Below are positions 53,401 to 61,100 of a stretch of 64,000 nt of DNA, in pieces. The notes under the pieces are model-generated. The model saw only the letters and a list, made by a program, of their open reading frames with translations. It made no database searches and had not been told where the DNA came from. Both the position numbers and the translations under genes were made by a program. Within the stretch, counting starts at the first letter, position 1; the number at the start of each line of letters is the position of its first letter. The stretch is from the NCBI GenBank assembly GCA_021325145.1, contig JAJPHR010000110.1, forward strand, positions 62,001-126,000, in the 5' to 3' direction. Source of the DNA: Verrucomicrobiota bacterium (GTDB lineage Bacteria > Verrucomicrobiota > Verrucomicrobiia > Limisphaerales > Pedosphaeraceae).

Positions 53401-53837
53401 GTTTCACTGAGCTTCGCCAGGCGGCGCGCGCGCGGTGGGACATTGACACGCTGGTCATCGGCGAAGATCCGTTCGCTTTCGTCGAAGTCATCCGCCGCCT
53501 GGAAGCCGGCGCGACGGTTGCGCTGCTGGTGGATCGCCCGCCGGCCAGGAGCACGGTTACGGTCGAGTTGTTTGGGCGTCCGTTTACCGCCTCGATTGCC
53601 GCCGCGGAACTGGCGCGCGCGTCCGGCTGCATCTTGCTGCCGGTTTATCTCCCTTACGAGGGCGGCGGTTATGCCGCCCACATCCTGCCGCCAATCGCTT
53701 ACGACCGTGCCACGCTGCGCAAGCGCGAAGCCCGCCAGCAACTGACCCAGGAAGTCATTCGCGCCTTCGAGGAACCGATTCGCAAGCATCTGGACCAGTG
53801 GTACCATTTCGTGCCGATCTGGCCCGACCACAGATAA
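50445..53837 (+). CDS. MMPL/RND-type exporter fused to an LpxL/HtrB-type acyltransferase
   Basis: A 1130-residue fusion. Residues 1-840 form an MMPL-family exporter in two halves, each one TM helix, a periplasmic domain and a five-helix bundle: helices near 8-24, 255-400 (with LGLAVDYGVVHYQEAL, the SSD-like core), 445-462 and 675-835 (with LPLMLGSGVDYSIFMQLALRR). Residues 845-1130 are a lysophospholipid acyltransferase of the lipid A late-acyltransferase type, with the catalytic HX4E motif H957-E962 in TPHLGNWEFGG and the later RDPPA-like loop as VDRPPARSTVTVELFGRPF. In aryl-polyene and dialkylresorcinol clusters the same two proteins occur as separate genes, so a lipid is probably exported and acylated by one polypeptide here. 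Starts by ATGA overlap with the lipoprotein gene. Confidence 0.88.
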   Translation: MIRKSWFWVILVMALLVIAGMIRLRFDVEVLNLLPDDLPVVQGLKLYKQHFTDSRELIVTVSAPEAASAENAAHSLALTLRAETNLVSSVLWEPAWMERPAQAVELMGYLWLNQPPAVFAELTNRLTGTNIDTTLDLAREQLAASLSPMDIARRGYDPYGLTSLPESVTSAGASFGEGQNLFASPDGTFRILFVRAKSEIANYRECIQWLKEVKAVIARARQQGAIPADAAIGYTGSPAFEAEISSGMEHDMTGSIAITSGIIALLFWFFHRRLVPMLWLLFLLAVILTCTLAFGGLLFGSINVVSLGFAAILLGLAVDYGVVHYQEALASPNAIIPEIRRAIGPSIFWAAVTTISAFLVLHFGGLPGLAQLGSLVALGVMLSALVMLFAFLPPLFRDRIRKRREQISAGTYVQPGRGEAKPDISSDSPASSQGSNPSALKVNWVFAWTALLLIASVGVLAFLGRPQMDHSANALRPRNSPAYAGLDEIKARLAQNREPLWLITRAGTESEVAQRLEAAQPLLEQAVSNQLISSYTLPTPLWPRPDYQAANRGTAGLLVAQRETLRAAAQAHGFSSNSLVMTDAMLDTWQSALSQPGVFWPTNEMSRWVLGKVAAHPPGEFIAVGYIFPTTNFPVTITTFASLSNELASHDFILSGWELLGSAIFQRVQQNLWKVVLPMVLLVLLSLRLAFRRPLEILLSLAVLGLSGLCLLAVMRLSGWSWNLLNLMALPLMLGSGVDYSIFMQLALRRQGGDMAAAHRAVGRALLLCGGTAIAGFGSLALSTNAGMASLGQVCAIGIAGNMLISVYLLPLWWRAGARRLARHSARPGDQPHSAGITAPSTLYRSGLWRLGQGLARGLTPKTCARICRGLGRAYWRLAPHRREIVIQNLLPAVNGDRSAAEKKSRELIENFAIKLADLWRYESGLPIEDRFGELTGWEHFLAARTEKRGILLVTPHLGNWEFGGPLLTRRGFSLQVITLAEPGQGFTELRQAARARWDIDTLVIGEDPFAFVEVIRRLEAGATVALLVDRPPARSTVTVELFGRPFTASIAAAELARASGCILLPVYLPYEGGGYAAHILPPIAYDRATLRKREARQQLTQEVIRAFEEPIRKHLDQWYHFVPIWPDHR

Positions 53838-53861
53838 TGGAAGCGTTCGGTGTGAGACAGA

Positions 53862-53886
53862 GACAGAATCATGGCCGGACAGAATT
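53862..53886. repeat. GACAGAAT direct repeat, dispersed-type phrase
   Basis: GACAGAATC (53862) and GACAGAATT (53878) spaced 16 bp apart, in the 196-bp gap after the fusion gene. A 47-codon frame starting between them (53871) looks like chance. It resembles a widespread intergenic phrase of this group; only one copy is in the window. Confidence 0.35.
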
Positions 53887-54033
53887 GTGAGAAAGAGATC
53901 TTTCTGATCGTTAATACCAACAAGGCGCTGGAGCCAACGCGGAGAACGCGTTATTATTTGCCAATGAGCGATGGATTGTTTGACGCTGTCGGGCCGCGTG
54001 GCTCAGCTTATTAGGCCAAGCCCAAGTGCGAAT

Positions 54034-54474
54034 ATGAGTCAACTCTTTCGACTTCCCAATTCGGCCAGGCGAGATCCTTCAATTGATATATGGCTGCGAC
54101 AGCACACGGGCGAATTGGGCGAAATTGCGAAGTATTGGTTTGAGGCCATGCGTCAGTGTGGGGACGACGTACGAGAGTGCTTGCACGATGGTCATCCGAC
54201 GGCATGCGTCGCTGACGCGGCATTTGGATACGTCAATGCCTTTAAGGCTCACGTGAATGTCGGATTCTTTCGAGGCGCTGAGATTACCGACCCGAAAGGT
54301 ATTTTGGAAGGTAGCGGCAAGTTTATGCGCCATGTGAAGCTTGGTCCCGGACGTAATTGCGATGCCGCGGCTCTCTCAAGGTTGGTCAGTGTTGCATACT
54401 CCGATATGAAGACCCGCGTGGAGGCGGAGTCGCGAAGCACAAGCTCCAGCCATTTGAACGGAAAAAAGGCCTGA
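54034..54474 (+). CDS. DUF1801/YdhG-like small protein
   Basis: A 146-residue protein counted from MSQLFRLPNSARRD; an upstream in-frame ATG at 53971 lacks any family-like sequence. The core FGYVNAFKAHVNVGFFRGAEI, then DPKGILEGSGKFMRHVKL, is the typical DUF1801 (YdhG/CyaY-like fold) pattern, with the FF.GA and G.GK.MRH.K signatures. Function of the family is not established. It sits between the MMPL-acyltransferase gene and the LolA-like gene and does not fit a lipid-export theme, so it may be an unrelated insertion; it has its own 196-bp upstream gap. Confidence 0.78.
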   Translation: MSQLFRLPNSARRDPSIDIWLRQHTGELGEIAKYWFEAMRQCGDDVRECLHDGHPTACVADAAFGYVNAFKAHVNVGFFRGAEITDPKGILEGSGKFMRHVKLGPGRNCDAAALSRLVSVAYSDMKTRVEAESRSTSSSHLNGKKA

Positions 54475-54544
54475 CACTTCGCTGCACGTATTCGGGCTTT
54501 TCAGCATTGCGGGCACAGACTCTTCCGGTTTAGTTTGCAGGAGA

Positions 54545-55318
54545 ATGATTTGGTCCGCATCGCAGCATTTATCTGGGCTCGCTTTTCTGCTTAAAAAACC
54601 GCTCAAGTCATTTATACGGCCGGCGGTGGGAATTCAAGCCTTGGCGTTGCTCTTTTGCCTTTGTGCATCGGCGGGACTTTTTTCTCCGTGCGCTTCCGCC
54701 CAATCCACGGACGACGCCCTCCTCACCGGCTGGCTCAATGCGCAAACGAATATCCAGACCTGGGAAGCGGATTTCGTGCAGACGCGCACCCTGAAGTCAT
54801 TAACCCAACCGCTCACGGCGACAGGGCACGTTTGGTTTGCCGCGCCGAACCGGTTCCGTTGGGAGATCACCAAGCCTTCCCATACCATCGCCGTGCGTCA
54901 GGCGACGCAGATGCTGGTCCTGTATCCGAAGTTGAAGTACGGCGAACGCTACGCGCTCGACAGTGACAAAGCCAAGGACTGGAAAGACACCCTGGCACTG
55001 CTCGACGCCGGCTTCCCCCGCAGCCGGGAACAGGTCGAATCGCGCTTCCGGATCTTGTCGCAATCCACCACTAACGGCCTGCACGAAATCACGCTCCAAC
55101 CCAAAGCCGAAGCCGCCCGCCGCATCATGCCGCAAATCAAGATCGGGTTCGATGCCGCCAACTTCTCGCTTCGTTCCACCGAACTTCAGTTTGCCGACGG
55201 TTCGACGATGCAAAATGTCTTCACCAATGCGATATTGAATCCGAGGATTGAAGAATCGGTGTTCAACCCGGAGATCGGGCTGGATTGGAAGATGACCGAA
55301 CCGTTTAAGGGCAAGTGA
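54545..55318 (+). CDS. LolA-like outer-membrane lipoprotein carrier
   Basis: A 257-residue protein with a long N-terminal region and a signal peptide ending near ASAQS (residues 28-53: GIQALALLFCLCASAGLFSPCASA). The mature domain is LolA-like: NIQTWEADFVQTRTLKSL, GHVWFAAPNRFRWEI, AVRQATQMLVLYPKLK and FRSTELQFADGS-type strands. LolA carries lipoproteins across the periplasm; copies in aryl-polyene-type clusters are thought to carry the lipid product instead. It lies 7 nt before the dehydratase gene, so the two are co-transcribed. The start may be later than drawn, as the ATG follows AGGAGA with almost no spacing. Confidence 0.85.
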   Translation: MIWSASQHLSGLAFLLKKPLKSFIRPAVGIQALALLFCLCASAGLFSPCASAQSTDDALLTGWLNAQTNIQTWEADFVQTRTLKSLTQPLTATGHVWFAAPNRFRWEITKPSHTIAVRQATQMLVLYPKLKYGERYALDSDKAKDWKDTLALLDAGFPRSREQVESRFRILSQSTTNGLHEITLQPKAEAARRIMPQIKIGFDAANFSLRSTELQFADGSTMQNVFTNAILNPRIEESVFNPEIGLDWKMTEPFKGK

Positions 55319-55325
55319 TCCATTC

Positions 55326-55772
55326 ATGACCATTCACGACATTGCAGCCCTCGCTCTGGCTTCGCTTCCGCATGGGCCGGAATTCCGGTTCCTGGACCGG
55401 TTGGTCAGCCTGGAACCCGGCCTCTCGGCCATCGGTGAATACACGGTGCGCGGTGACGAACCTTTTTTGCGCGGTCATTTCCCCGGCGAACCGCTCTTTC
55501 CGGGTGTGTTGCTGGTGGAAGCCGCCGCCCAACTCGCCGGCGTGATTGCCCAAAGCGATCCACAAATTCCGCCCATGCCCGGACTCAAACTGACGGCCTT
55601 GCGCTCAGTGAAGATTATGGGAACGGCCAGACCTGGCGAGGTCATCCGGCTTGAGGCGGTCATTGCCGGGCGCCTTGGCAATCTCATCCAGGCTCGCGCC
55701 TCGGCAACCGTTGCGACCCTTCCCGTCCTTCGCGCGGAACTAACGCTGAGTGGAACGACCGCCGCCGAGTGA
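55326..55772 (+). CDS. FabZ-like hotdog dehydratase
   Basis: A 148-residue single hotdog-fold enzyme of the 3-hydroxyacyl-ACP dehydratase type. FRFLDRLVSLEPG is followed by the catalytic block RGHFPGEPLFPGVLLVEAAAQ with H51 and E65, the FabZ catalytic pair, and by LRSVKIMGTARPGEVI and VATLPVLRAELTL. The length and motif order match FabZ. Because it follows a LolA-like gene rather than lpx or fab genes, it is more likely a dedicated dehydratase of a polyene or resorcinol pathway (ApeI/ApeP type) than the housekeeping FabZ; that is inference. Confidence 0.88.
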   Translation: MTIHDIAALALASLPHGPEFRFLDRLVSLEPGLSAIGEYTVRGDEPFLRGHFPGEPLFPGVLLVEAAAQLAGVIAQSDPQIPPMPGLKLTALRSVKIMGTARPGEVIRLEAVIAGRLGNLIQARASATVATLPVLRAELTLSGTTAAE

Positions 55773-55799
55773 GCCAAACGGACCTTCCGCCCGGGTTAA

Positions 55800-55915
55800 A
55801 GGCGCGGAAACACCAGAAAAGCTCCAAGCCTCAAGATGAAGATGGAAATCACTTGGTGTTTGGCTATTGGTGTTTTTCTGGAGCTTGGAGCTTGGAGCTT
55901 GGAGCTTGTTTTCCA
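55800..55915. repeat. GGAGCTT heptamer array with inverted partner
   Basis: Four perfect GGAGCTT units (55880-55907) and an inverted partial copy (AAAGCTCCAAGCCTC near 55813-55828). On minus the array encodes the last 14 codons of the ligase gene (APSSKLQAP-like), so the end of that protein is repeat-derived. Confidence 0.75.
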
Positions 55916-57177
55916 AACGTTTCTTGTCGCTCCGCCAGGTATTTTTTTCTCCACTCCGCGCGGGAAATTTTCCCCCGTCCATTCGCTTCCAGAGAATTCA
56001 CGAACAACCATTCGCGGGGGACCTGCCAGGCGGGGAGCTTTTCCAACAAAAAATGTTTCAGCGATTCGCTGCTGACCGTTGATCGGGTGGCGATGTAGGC
56101 GACGATGATTTCCGTTCGTTCCTTGTCCGTGCTCGGCGACCCAAAAACCAGGCATTCACGGACTCCGGGATGCAACGACAATACGCGCTCGATGGTTTCC
56201 GGCGCAATTTTGCGTCCGGCCACGTGAATTAAATCTCCCGCGCGTCCACGCAGGTAGACCGAGCCGTCGATCAGATCCGCCACATCGCTGGTGTGAAAGC
56301 AACCGCCGGCAAGGTTGGGCGTCGGTCTCGGCCAATAGGTTTGTCCGACCGCCCGGCTGCGCACTTGCAGGCAACCGTCCGGCCCGATCGACAATTTGAC
56401 GTTGCGCATCGGCCTGCCGGCGCAGGCTGCATCGGTGCGGGGTGTTGCTGAAGAATCGTACGCAATGCCGCCGCATTCGCTGGACCCGTAAAAGTTGTGC
56501 AATTTAAGGCCGTGCGCCGCGAAGACGGGTTCTTCCAGCGCCAGGGACAAAGGAGCACCGGCAGAGATCGCCAGGCGCACGTTGTGGGGGATCGCGCGTG
56601 CCTCATGCCAAGTGCGCCAAAGCGCCGGCACTGCCGCCAGCGTCACTGCTTCGAAAGCCGCGGCCGCCAGACGGACGGCTTCCGGCAGCGGAGCGTCCAC
56701 CAGCACGAGCGGAATCCCATGCAGCAACAACGGCAGAATCAAGTTGGAGAAACCGTACGAATGCGCGAATGAAATTACTCCCAGGTTCGGCCACTCCGGG
56801 CGGAGTCCCATTGTCTGGACGATGTTCTCCGCGTCCGCGGCCAGTTGGTCGCCGGTGAACGCGACGACGCGGGCGGCGGAAGTGGTGGCGGAAGTGATTT
56901 TAAGGTGCGCGCAACCGGAAGGCAGCCGTTCAAATTGGGGCGGAGTCTGACCCGGTTCCATCGGACAGGCAACTTGTCCACACCGCCACGCGCGCAGAAG
57001 CGTCAGGACGAAGTCCCGTCCCTGGGGAAAAGCAAACCGTCCCGTCGGCGTCCCTGCCTCTGCCCTGGCCGCCAGTTGGGCGAACGTGCAGCGGTCACCG
57101 TGAGCGGGATCATAAATGGCAATCTCGTCGCGATGTTCGTGTGCGATTTGACGCCAGCGTTCGTAAAGCGTTGTCAC
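55864..57177 (-). CDS. AMP-dependent acyl-CoA/ACP synthetase (ANL superfamily)
   Basis: A 437-residue adenylating enzyme starting with GTG at 57177. Core motifs: A5 FYGSSECGGIAYDSS, A7-A8 TSDVADLIDGSVYLRGRAGDLIHVAGRKIAPETIE in parts, and the C-terminal catalytic Lys in ANGRGKISRAEW. The A3 phosphate loop is degenerate: ITSATTSAARVVAFT in place of the usual STGTTGxPKG, so nucleotide contacts differ. The size, smaller than most acyl-CoA synthetases, and position fit the ApeH-like ligases that activate the starter acid in aryl-polyene pathways. It converges on the FabZ-like gene; its tail is encoded by a heptamer repeat. Exact acid unknown. Confidence 0.85.
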   Translation of the reverse strand: MTTLYERWRQIAHEHRDEIAIYDPAHGDRCTFAQLAARAEAGTPTGRFAFPQGRDFVLTLLRAWRCGQVACPMEPGQTPPQFERLPSGCAHLKITSATTSAARVVAFTGDQLAADAENIVQTMGLRPEWPNLGVISFAHSYGFSNLILPLLLHGIPLVLVDAPLPEAVRLAAAAFEAVTLAAVPALWRTWHEARAIPHNVRLAISAGAPLSLALEEPVFAAHGLKLHNFYGSSECGGIAYDSSATPRTDAACAGRPMRNVKLSIGPDGCLQVRSRAVGQTYWPRPTPNLAGGCFHTSDVADLIDGSVYLRGRAGDLIHVAGRKIAPETIERVLSLHPGVRECLVFGSPSTDKERTEIIVAYIATRSTVSSESLKHFLLEKLPAWQVPREWLFVNSLEANGRGKISRAEWRKKYLAERQETFGKQAPSSKLQAPEKHQ

Positions 57178-57215
57178 TTCTGTGATACCCGGTTACTTTA
57201 GCGCAAACGAATTGC

Positions 57216-58079
57216 ATGGCGAATCCAAAATCGAATGCCGAGCCGGAACTCTGCGCTTCCTCCATCCCGTTGCCTGACTTTCTTTCACCGTGGTTCTTTT
57301 CAGCCTCATTCGGGTTCCTCATTTTTTTATTGTGCGGCTGCGCCTCGTCCCATGAAACCGCGGCTTCTAATCGCCGGCCATTCGATTTCCAGCACGACAC
57401 CTTTGCTTTCGCCAACGACCTGGTCTGGGAATATCATTACGACGCGCACGGTAAATGGGTCAGCAATCCCCGGGAACCCAAGCCTGACTACACCCATCAT
57501 TGCTTTGTTGTGGCCCGCTCCGCCAAGCAGTTCTTCGAGCACGCGCGGTTTGATCCGGCCCAACCCGTTGCTGACAGCACCACCTACCGACGCCTGATTC
57601 ATCGCGTTTTGGCCAGCCGCGCCAGCACCGAACTCCCCGAGGATAAGAAAATAATTATTCCCGGCTACGCTGATTTGCGCGCGTTCAGCCAGGCGCAGGA
57701 AAAACTTCTCAAAGCCGAGTGCGGCAGCGCCTGGCAGAGTTATTTTCAGCGCGGCCATTGGCGAATCATCATGCCGTTCAGCCGCCATCACCAGGAGAAG
57801 ATGGCCAACCGGCTCGCCGGAGAGATCCGCGCCAACCGCCCGCCGGTCGTCCACGTCATCTGTTTCCCCGGGCTTGCCATCAATCACGCGATCCTGCTCT
57901 TCGGGGTTGATGAGACCGCCGCCGAAATCAAATTCACGGTGTACGACCCAAACAATCCTGCCAAGCCGGTCTCTTTGATCTATCACCGCGATACCCGCGC
58001 GTTTGAATTCCCCGCCAACGATTATTTCTACGGCGGCCGGGTGAACATTTACGAAGTCTATCGCGGGCTGTTATATTGA
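57216..58079 (+). CDS. Lipoprotein with possible papain-like Cys-His-Asp triad
   Basis: A 287-residue protein of no recognised family. The lipoprotein signal FLIFLLCGCASS (lipidated Cys near 44) is preceded by an N-terminal stretch encoded partly by the dispersed repeat (EPELCAS). In the mature part, THHCFVVARSAKQFF puts a Cys at the start of a helix, GLAINHAILLFGVDE gives a His in a strand and FTVYDPNNP an Asp, in the order and spacing of C39/NlpC-type cysteine peptidases and transglutaminase-like folds. Activity is not shown. It is divergent from the ligase gene by 38 bp and tandem with nothing; a peptidoglycan or cell-surface role is a guess. Confidence 0.7.
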   Translation: MANPKSNAEPELCASSIPLPDFLSPWFFSASFGFLIFLLCGCASSHETAASNRRPFDFQHDTFAFANDLVWEYHYDAHGKWVSNPREPKPDYTHHCFVVARSAKQFFEHARFDPAQPVADSTTYRRLIHRVLASRASTELPEDKKIIIPGYADLRAFSQAQEKLLKAECGSAWQSYFQRGHWRIIMPFSRHHQEKMANRLAGEIRANRPPVVHVICFPGLAINHAILLFGVDETAAEIKFTVYDPNNPAKPVSLIYHRDTRAFEFPANDYFYGGRVNIYEVYRGLLY

Positions 58080-58161
58080 CTTCTTTCGATGGCACCCAGT
58101 CCGGAACTCCCGGGGTTTCCTGAAGAATGTCGTCCGTAGGTGGCATTGACAAATTTCCGCG

Positions 58162-61100
58162 CTAATCAACAAACACAAGCTCATTGGTGAGCAGCAGTAC
58201 CTGTGCGTAGCGCTGCCAAGCGTCGAGGGATGGGCGCATCGCCCGGGCCGAATCCGCGAAATCATTCGAGGCGTTCCATTCCATCCGCTCGCCGGGGACG
58301 GTCGTGCCGTCGGCGAGAAATCGGATCACCGGCGACCAACTGAAGGAATCGTAGCCCTCGTTCTCGCGGCAGTCGGTGACGAAGTCGATTTGATCCCCTC
58401 GCTTGACTTGCACGCGATCGATGACGGTTTCTTCCTTGCTGTTGTGAACCAGCCATTGATGCAATTCGCCCAGTTGGCTTGAAACGATGCGACCGCGCAC
58501 TCCATCGCCCTCGGGCGCGGGGTGGGCGAGGGTGCCGGTGATGGAAATGGTTCCGTCTCGCGGCGCAATCCAGCGGCGGATGGCGGCATGCTTTTGATCG
58601 TTGCCCGGATGTCCGCCAGCGCTATTGACGATGACCCAACCCAGTTTCGGATCCGGCAATTCTGGTCCGCCCTGAAAGTCGTTTCCCGCGGCATTGAAAT
58701 ACGGTAGCTTGTGAAAGGATTTTACGCGGTTCGCTTTTTCGTCGAATGAGCCATAGCCGAAAACCCAATTAGTGGCGGCGCCCAGTGCAGCCGGGGGCGG
58801 GGCGGCATGAGTAAATTCGCGCGCGAGGTTCATTTCCTCGGGCGTGGGCTCGCGTTGGAAGGCGAGTTGGTAAAGCAAACGGAGCCGTTGCTCATCGCTG
58901 GGAGCCGCCTTGAATTCCGGCCGGTCGATGAGGTTGCGCGCCTGCTCGATGACAAACGGGCTGTTCATGAGGAACAAGGCTTGTTGCGGGACCGTCGTGT
59001 AAAAGCGGCGCGGGCTGGTGTTGTCGGGGCTCGCCAAATCAAAAGCGCGAAACAACGCAGGCAGGTTCTGGCGATCGATGTAACCATAAACACTGCGGCG
59101 CGTGGAGAACGGCTCGGCGATGATATCGACGGCATGGCCGCCTTCGGTTAAATCCAGTTTACCGGCGACGGCGAGCAGCGTGTCGCGCATGGGTTCGAAT
59201 TCGAGCCGCTGCCGGTTCATGCGCCAGAGCAACTGGTTGCCCGGATCGATCCGCGCGCCGGCGGCATTGTCGGCGCTGCCTTGCTGCCACGCGCTCGAAA
59301 GCAGCATCCAGCGATGCAGCTTCTTGATCGACCAGCCTTCGTCCATGAAACGCGCCGCCAAATAATCGAGCAGTTCCGGATGCGTGGGCGGATCGGAGCG
59401 CAGGCCGAAATCGCTGGGCGTGTTCACGAGCGGCGCGCCAAAATGATGAAGCCAAACGCGGTTGACGAGCACGCGCGCGGTCAGCGGATTGTCGCGGCTG
59501 GCGATGTCTTGCGCCAGTTCGAGGCGGCCACTGCCTTTCTGAAAGGGCTTGCGGCCGGGGCCGGCGAGAATTTCGAGAAACTGCCGCGGAACTTCAGGGC
59601 CGTGATTATCGGGGCTGCCGCGAACGAACACGTGGGCATTATTTGGCTGGGGCTTGTCCACCAGCGCCGTGGCGCGGGGCGGCGCCCCGGGGTGAGTCGC
59701 GTCGAGCTCATCAATCTTGCGTTTTAATTCGCGCAACTTCTGGCTCGTGGGCACGTCGAACAAACGATCGAATTCGTGGCGCGGCGGGTTGGCGGGTGAA
59801 TCGCTGGCGTAAAGCACCTGCCGAATGGCTTCGGCATCGGACTCGGGGAGCGTTGAAGGCGCCGGGGAATTGGTGGCGGCGAGCAGGCTCTGCCAACGCT
59901 TGTCGATTTCGCCGAAAAGTTTGCCGTATCGTGCGGCGAGTTCCTTCAAGTCAACCGGAGGATCGTTGGTGAAAACTGTGGCGACCAATGAGTTGACCCG
60001 GAGGGGGCCATCTTTTTTGTCGCGGAACTTGAGCGCCAGTTCCCGGGCGCTGGCGCTGGCGGCAAAGTTGGTTTCGGGCAGGGCTGCGAAAGCAAACCAG
60101 GGAACGAAAATCGAATTCGAATTCTTGCTCCAGCCATCCAAACTGGACATCCACCGGCGGACGACGCCCGAATCAAGTTTCTGTTTGCGCGCGAAGGGAT
60201 CGATCTTGGAATCGTCTTTGAGTTTCTGCGCTTCGCAGGCCGCCAATAAATAATCGCCCGCCCTTTGGCGCAATTCCTCGGCGGTTTCCTCCTCTTTCTT
60301 TGCCCGGAAAGCGCGGCGTTCCTCCACGCGCTTCGCGTGCTCCGCTTCATACTCCGCGAGGGCCTTGGCCTCCGGCTTGGTTCCGAGCAGCGGTTCTTCT
60401 TCAGGTTCCATCGAGCTGGCGAAGACGCCATACAGGGAATAGTAATCCTTCGTGGGGATGGGATCGTACTTGTGGTCGTGGCAGCGGGCGCAGGCGACGG
60501 TCAGGCCCATCATTCCGCGCGAGACGACGTCGATTCGGTCGTCGATGATGTCGTGGATGTTATTCACGAACCTGCGGCCGAGGGTCAGGTAGCCGAGCGC
60601 GGCCAATGGTCGCTTGTCCTCGCCGAGCGGCATGAGGTCCGCGGCGATCTGTTGCTCGACGAATTGATCGTACGGCAGATCCTCGTTAAAGGCGCGGATG
60701 ACATAGTCGCGGTAGGTGTATGAATATGGATAATGCCGGTCCTCTTCGAAAACATATCCTTTGGTGTCCGCATAACGCGCCACATCGAGCCAATGCCGGC
60801 CCCAACGCTCGCCGTATTGCGGGGACGCCAGGAGCTGATCGACGACGTGCGCGAAAGCATCCGGGGATTTGTCGGCCAGAAAAGCACTGACGTCCTCCGG
60901 CTTTGGCGGCAACCCAATCAGGTCGAAATAGGCGCGCCGGATGAGCGTCCGTTTGTCCGCTTGCGGGGATGGCGTCAGCCCTTTGGCCTCCAGGCGCGCC
61001 AGGATGAAACTATCCACCGGCGTTTGCGTCCATCGCTTGTTCCGAACGGCAGGAATGGCCGGTTGCCGGACCGGTTGAAATGCCCAGTGAGCGCGGGCCT

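Noticed and set aside
53871..54014. 47-codon small gene after the MMPL fusion
   Set aside because: It starts inside a dispersed repeat phrase, has no ribosome-binding site and no recognisable content.
55800..55915. CRISPR or clustered repeat array
   Set aside because: Units are 7 bp and directly tandem, without spacers; a simple tandem repeat.
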